DNA of 7,853 bases, from positions 9,387 to 17,239 of the forward strand of contig DCTQ01000095.1 of assembly GCA_002329395.1 (NCBI GenBank), in the 5' to 3' direction. This document shows positions 5,217 to 7,853 of this stretch, piece by piece. Both the position numbers and the translations under genes were made by a program. The notes under the pieces were generated by a model, which saw only the letters and a list, made by a program, of their open reading frames with translations, was not told the origin of the DNA and did no database searches. Each line of letters begins with the position of its first letter. Positions within the stretch are counted from its first letter, which is position 1. The stretch is from Candidatus Avelusimicrobium alvi. GTDB taxonomy: Bacteria > Elusimicrobiota > Elusimicrobia > Elusimicrobiales > Elusimicrobiaceae.

Positions 5217-5993
5217 TTAGATTCCTAAAAAATAAACCAATTTTACATACGCCTCCGGCGGGATTTGCTCCGCCCGGACGGTCAGCGGCAGGTTCAGCCG
5301 CTCCAGCGCGGCGGAAACACTTTCTTTGGCATACCCCGAAAGCACCAGCGAATTAAACGCCGTTTTACGCTTATGCGCAAACGCCGCCAAAACAGCTCTC
5401 TTAAATTTGTTCCAATCTTTTTCCGACGAAAAAACAGGCTCTTTCAGCCGCTCAAACGCCAGCACCGCGCTTTCTACTTTCGGCGGCGGATTAAAGCATC
5501 CTCGGCCCACTTTGCAAATCGGGCTGATATGCGCGCGCAGCTGGCTGAAAACGGATAAAGGCCCGTAAAAATCTTCCCCCGCGTGGGCGCGGATACGCTG
5601 CGCCTGTTCCTTTTGGAACATAAACACCGCCGAAAAAAAGTGCGGCCAGGCAAGCACTTTATCCAAAATGTCCGCCGCGTCAATATACGGCAAATTGCTG
5701 ACAAACGCCGTCGGCACCGCCGGCAGAGAAGCCAACTCAAACGATAAAAAATTTTGCCGGATGACGTTTACGCCCGCCTCTTGGGGCAGGTGTGTTTTTA
5801 ACCACGCCGTCATTTCCGGATCAATTTCCACGACGGTAAAATTCCTGCACCCGCGCGCGATGAGCCGGCCGGTCAGCGCGCCTTTGCCGGGGCCGATTTC
5901 CACCAGGTTTTCCGCGCGCAGTAAAAGGGCGGCGTCCACAATTTGTGTAATTACGCCGTCGTTAATTAAAAAATGCTGTCCGTATTTTTGCAT
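5217..5993 (-). CDS. rsmA: 16S rRNA (adenine(1518)-N6/adenine(1519)-N6)-dimethyltransferase
   Basis: This is KsgA/RsmA, which uses SAM to dimethylate two adjacent adenines in the 3'-terminal helix 45 of 16S rRNA during late 30S assembly. At 258 residues it is of normal length. Motifs in order: KYGQHFLIND (3-12), the family N-terminal loop; SAM motif I VEIGPGKGALT (31-41); acidic VVEIDPE (54-60) with Glu56 as ribose ligand; catalytic NLPY (100-103); MFQKEQAQRI (125-134); DFYGPLSVFSQL (141-152); FNPPPKVESAVL (167-178); and the C-terminal HKRKTAFNSL (207-216). Two places differ from common forms: QNF (80-82) where GDa/DfL is usual, and NLPYIDAADIL where NLPYNIxTPIL is usual. The start ATG 5991-5993 lies five bases after the TPR gene's TGA with only a poor SD (GGCGGA), so translation is probably coupled. 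A strong terminator follows. Confidence 0.95.
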   Translation of the reverse strand: MQKYGQHFLINDGVITQIVDAALLLRAENLVEIGPGKGALTGRLIARGCRNFTVVEIDPEMTAWLKTHLPQEAGVNVIRQNFLSFELASLPAVPTAFVSNLPYIDAADILDKVLAWPHFFSAVFMFQKEQAQRIRAHAGEDFYGPLSVFSQLRAHISPICKVGRGCFNPPPKVESAVLAFERLKEPVFSSEKDWNKFKRAVLAAFAHKRKTAFNSLVLSGYAKESVSAALERLNLPLTVRAEQIPPEAYVKLVYFLGI

Positions 5994-5998
5994 AAAAA

Positions 5999-7696
5999 TC
6001 AGTCCGCCAACACTTGTAAATTCCGCGCGGCCACTTTGTTTTTGGGGTCAGCCTCCAGCGCGCGCATATAATACGAGCGCGCCGCTTCGTCATCGCCGGC
6101 CACGACGGCCGCCGTACCCAGCCCCAGCCAAGGCAACGGGTCGGCAGGCGAAACGGAAACCGCTTCGTTAAACGCGGCCTGCGCGCCGGTCCCGTCTCCG
6201 CGCGCCAGTGCGGCCAGGCCCGCAAGCAGTGCGCAGGTATCATCCGCCGGGCACTGCGCTTTGTACTCCTGCAAGTCTTCGCTTGCGTCGTCCACAAAAG
6301 CCAGCCAGGTGCGTCCCATCACCCACAGCCCCATATCGTTGCCCACAATGCGCGGGTCATACACGGCTTTGGGCACGGCGGTATTGTGCTGCGTCAGCGC
6401 GGACGGCGCGGCATAATCCATCGTGCGGCCCTGAAGCGAAAGATTCAAATTATATTTGCCGTCCGCCTGCGCCACGGCCTGCTCCAGCCCGGAAATAAAT
6501 TCATCAATTTGTTCTTTACGCTGTGCGGCATCCCCCTCCGTCAGCATAAACACCCGTTTAAACGCGCGGGAAGCCGTATCCGCGCCGCCCGGCATCCCGT
6601 CCGCACGCAGGCGCTGGTACGCTTCTTCAAACGTACTGCCGCGGCGGGCGTTTGGTTCGGAGGGGTTGGAAACGGGTTCATATTCAAGCGCCACTTCTAT
6701 ATTGACGGCCTTGGAAGGAGAGACTTTTTCCAAACTGTTTTTGAAATTTTCAATCTGCCGCCGAAACGCATCCGCCGTGCGGCCGCTGGCGCGGTAGACG
6801 GCGTTTAACGCCAGGCCGTCCGACTTAAAACGCGTTATGGAGAACGCCTCCTCCATCACTTCCCGCGCTTTTTGCACCTGCCCCTGCCGCACCAATAAGA
6901 AAGCGTACCGCAGGCGGGCCACGTGGTCTCCCGGTTTGGTTTTGACGGCTTTTTTATAGTATTTTAACGCGTCTTCCGGGCGGTTTAATTTTTCATAAAG
7001 CGCGCCCAGGCTAAGCTGTGCGTCTTCGTAGGCGGAAAACAGCCGCAGGGCTTTTTTAAAAGAAGCTTCGGCCTGCTCGTCGCGCCCCAGGGCTTCGTAG
7101 AGCGTGCCCAGCTGGTAATGATAGAGCGGTTCGCGCGGGGCGAGCTCGGCCGAGCGGCGGAAATGCTCCAGCGCTTTGTCCGGCTTGCGCTGGACGGCGT
7201 AAGTGGAGCCCAGGTTCATATGGGTATCGGCTTTATTTGGGTCTAAGAGATTAGCTTTTAAAAAGTATTCCTGCGCCTGGCGCACATCTCCCTTCCAGCC
7301 GGAAGCGATGCCCAAAAGCTGGTAGGCCATGGCACTGTCAGGGTCCAGCCGCAGAGCCTCTTTGTATTCGCTGACGGCGTCGTCCACCTTTCCCGTCCAA
7401 TATAAAGATGCGCCAAAAAGCAGGTGCGGCAGTGGGTCTTTGGAATTTTTGATGACGGCTTTGGCGAAACTGTTGGAAGCTTCTTTGTAGCGGGCTTGGC
7501 TCATCTCCCCCATTCCGCGGCGCATATCGGTAACGGACTGCTCCAGCATAATGCGGTCCCATACGGTTTGGGAATAATCGGTTTTAAGTTCCTGTTTACG
7601 GAAAGAAAACGGAAAAAACGCATACGCGCGAGGTCCCCCCGCACCCAGCAAGAGGAAGACAAACAACGCCGCCGGAAAAATCCGTTTTTTAGTCAT
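5999..7696 (-). CDS. Exported tetratricopeptide-repeat protein
   Basis: This is a 565-residue protein from the ATG at 7694-7696. A Sec signal peptide covers about residues 1-26 (basic TKKR, hydrophobic core, AYA|FF), so it is periplasmic or surface-bound. I see no lipobox Cys. About seven TPR units run from residue 64 to about 290. The clearest are at 88-121 (PLPHLLFGASLYWTGKVDDA...LDPDS), 122-155, 156-189, 190-223 and 224-257, each about 34 residues with the W/L-G-Y-A-P pattern. Residues about 291-485 form a non-TPR region with no motif I recognise. Two more TPRs close the protein (486-519 and 520-553). The role is presumably protein-protein scaffolding, and the partner is unknown. A TTG at 7732 in frame would add twelve residues ahead of the signal peptide and has no ribosome site, so I reject it. 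The ATG also lacks an SD, and a -10-like TATCAT lies six bases upstream. It is the first gene of the pair with rsmA. Confidence 0.88.
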   Translation of the reverse strand: MTKKRIFPAALFVFLLLGAGGPRAYAFFPFSFRKQELKTDYSQTVWDRIMLEQSVTDMRRGMGEMSQARYKEASNSFAKAVIKNSKDPLPHLLFGASLYWTGKVDDAVSEYKEALRLDPDSAMAYQLLGIASGWKGDVRQAQEYFLKANLLDPNKADTHMNLGSTYAVQRKPDKALEHFRRSAELAPREPLYHYQLGTLYEALGRDEQAEASFKKALRLFSAYEDAQLSLGALYEKLNRPEDALKYYKKAVKTKPGDHVARLRYAFLLVRQGQVQKAREVMEEAFSITRFKSDGLALNAVYRASGRTADAFRRQIENFKNSLEKVSPSKAVNIEVALEYEPVSNPSEPNARRGSTFEEAYQRLRADGMPGGADTASRAFKRVFMLTEGDAAQRKEQIDEFISGLEQAVAQADGKYNLNLSLQGRTMDYAAPSALTQHNTAVPKAVYDPRIVGNDMGLWVMGRTWLAFVDDASEDLQEYKAQCPADDTCALLAGLAALARGDGTGAQAAFNEAVSVSPADPLPWLGLGTAAVVAGDDEAARSYYMRALEADPKNKVAARNLQVLAD

Positions 7697-7702
7697 ATGT
7701 AT

Positions 7703-7732
7703 ATGATAAATAAAAAGGGGTGTGCGGGGCAA
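7703..7732 (-). promoter_or_regulatory. Possible promoter of the tpr-rsmA unit
   Basis: On the - strand TTGCCC (complement of 7727-7732; four of six) is followed after 18 bases by TATCAT (complement of 7703-7708; five of six). Six bases then lead to the ATG at 7696, so the transcript would start at or next to the start codon. No Shine-Dalgarno is present in the preceding 30 bases. Confidence 0.4.
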
Positions 7733-7853
7733 ACGGGTTTAAAGGTTAGATATAGGGGAATTGGCGGAACAAAAATGCGCCGCATCCGATAAGGGTATTT
7801 CCTCCGCAGGTACACTGTGCGGAAACCAAGAAATAAACATCCCCCGGCGTAGC
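7733..7853. other. Region upstream of tpr, no gene assigned
   Basis: I cannot assign a gene to these 121 bases. They contain a near-perfect palindrome ATGCG-C-CGCAT (7775-7785) next to five A/T bases, and a 6-bp hairpin TCCGCA/TGCGGA (7803-7808 with 7818-7823). Either could be an operator or a weak terminator of a gene beyond the edge. All three - strand frames stay open from the edge for at least about 35 codons, so coding potential is not informative. No tRNA or known riboswitch fold was recognised. Confidence 0.4.

Noticed and set aside
6386..6808. 140-codon + strand frame antisense to tpr
   Set aside because: Shadow of the TPR gene: Arg-rich translation, no ribosome site noted, and overlaps other shadows in the same place.
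7697..7732. TTG start giving a tpr product longer by 12 residues
   Set aside because: There is no SD before the TTG, and the extension would precede a normal signal peptide that begins properly at the ATG at 7696.
7783..7785. 30-codon upstream peptide beginning at this - strand ATG before tpr
   Set aside because: The nearest SD-like GGAGG is 15 bases away and the codon use differs from the neighbours. It is noted only as part of the overlapping open frame.
7740..7853. Possible tRNA, tmRNA or RNase P fragment near the right edge
   Set aside because: GGGGAATTGGCGGAA and GGAGGAAAT look faintly like pieces of these RNAs, but no acceptor stem, T-arm or conserved core could be folded.
1..7853. 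Defence island, prophage, insertion sequence, CRISPR array or biosynthetic cluster
   Set aside because: No transposase, integrase, spaced direct repeats or effector domains were found. All but one of the genes belong to recognisable common families.

Overview
The window looks like an ordinary chromosomal stretch from a Gram-negative bacterium. It is moderately GC-rich and contains a periplasmic PBP4-type peptidase and two further proteins with Sec signal peptides. No phage, insertion sequence, CRISPR array, rRNA or tRNA was seen. The mix of short housekeeping and exported genes would fit a gut anaerobe, for example of the Elusimicrobiota type. That assignment is a low-confidence impression from gene style, not a demonstrated placement.

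Layout: (1) the 3' part of a D-Ala-D-Ala carboxypeptidase/endopeptidase gene (dacB, PBP4) on the + strand enters from the left edge and ends at 1251. (2) A hairpin at 1266-1294 separates it from a convergent MATE efflux transporter (1315-2685, - strand). (3) A strong symmetric terminator (2738-2771) lies between that transporter and a cold-shock protein gene upstream of it (2788-2991, - strand). (4) A short AT-rich divergent promoter region (about 2992-3139) serves the csp gene leftward and glutamate formimidoyltransferase (3140-4108, + strand) rightward. (5) An unrecognised exported protein with an N-terminal 11-residue repeat (4103-5116, - strand) converges on ftcD, and the two stop codons share the hexamer TTATAA. 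(6) A long terminator hairpin (5164-5206) follows rsmA/ksgA (5217-5993, - strand). rsmA is tightly coupled behind a large exported TPR protein (5999-7696, - strand). (7) The last 157 bases hold a probable promoter and no gene I can assign.

The genes do not form one pathway. The clear functional unit is the tpr-rsmA pair, which has a 5-base gap, no good Shine-Dalgarno before rsmA and one shared terminator. The regulatory DNA is more unusual than the proteins. Two genes (ftcD and tpr) have a -10-like hexamer exactly six bases before the ATG and no usable Shine-Dalgarno, which suggests leaderless mRNAs. A terminator-like 10-bp stem for the exported-protein gene appears to be written inside the 3' coding end of ftcD. 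The rsmA terminator hairpin appears to contain the -35 element and T12 spacer of the promoter for the next gene. I found no convincing new multi-gene system.
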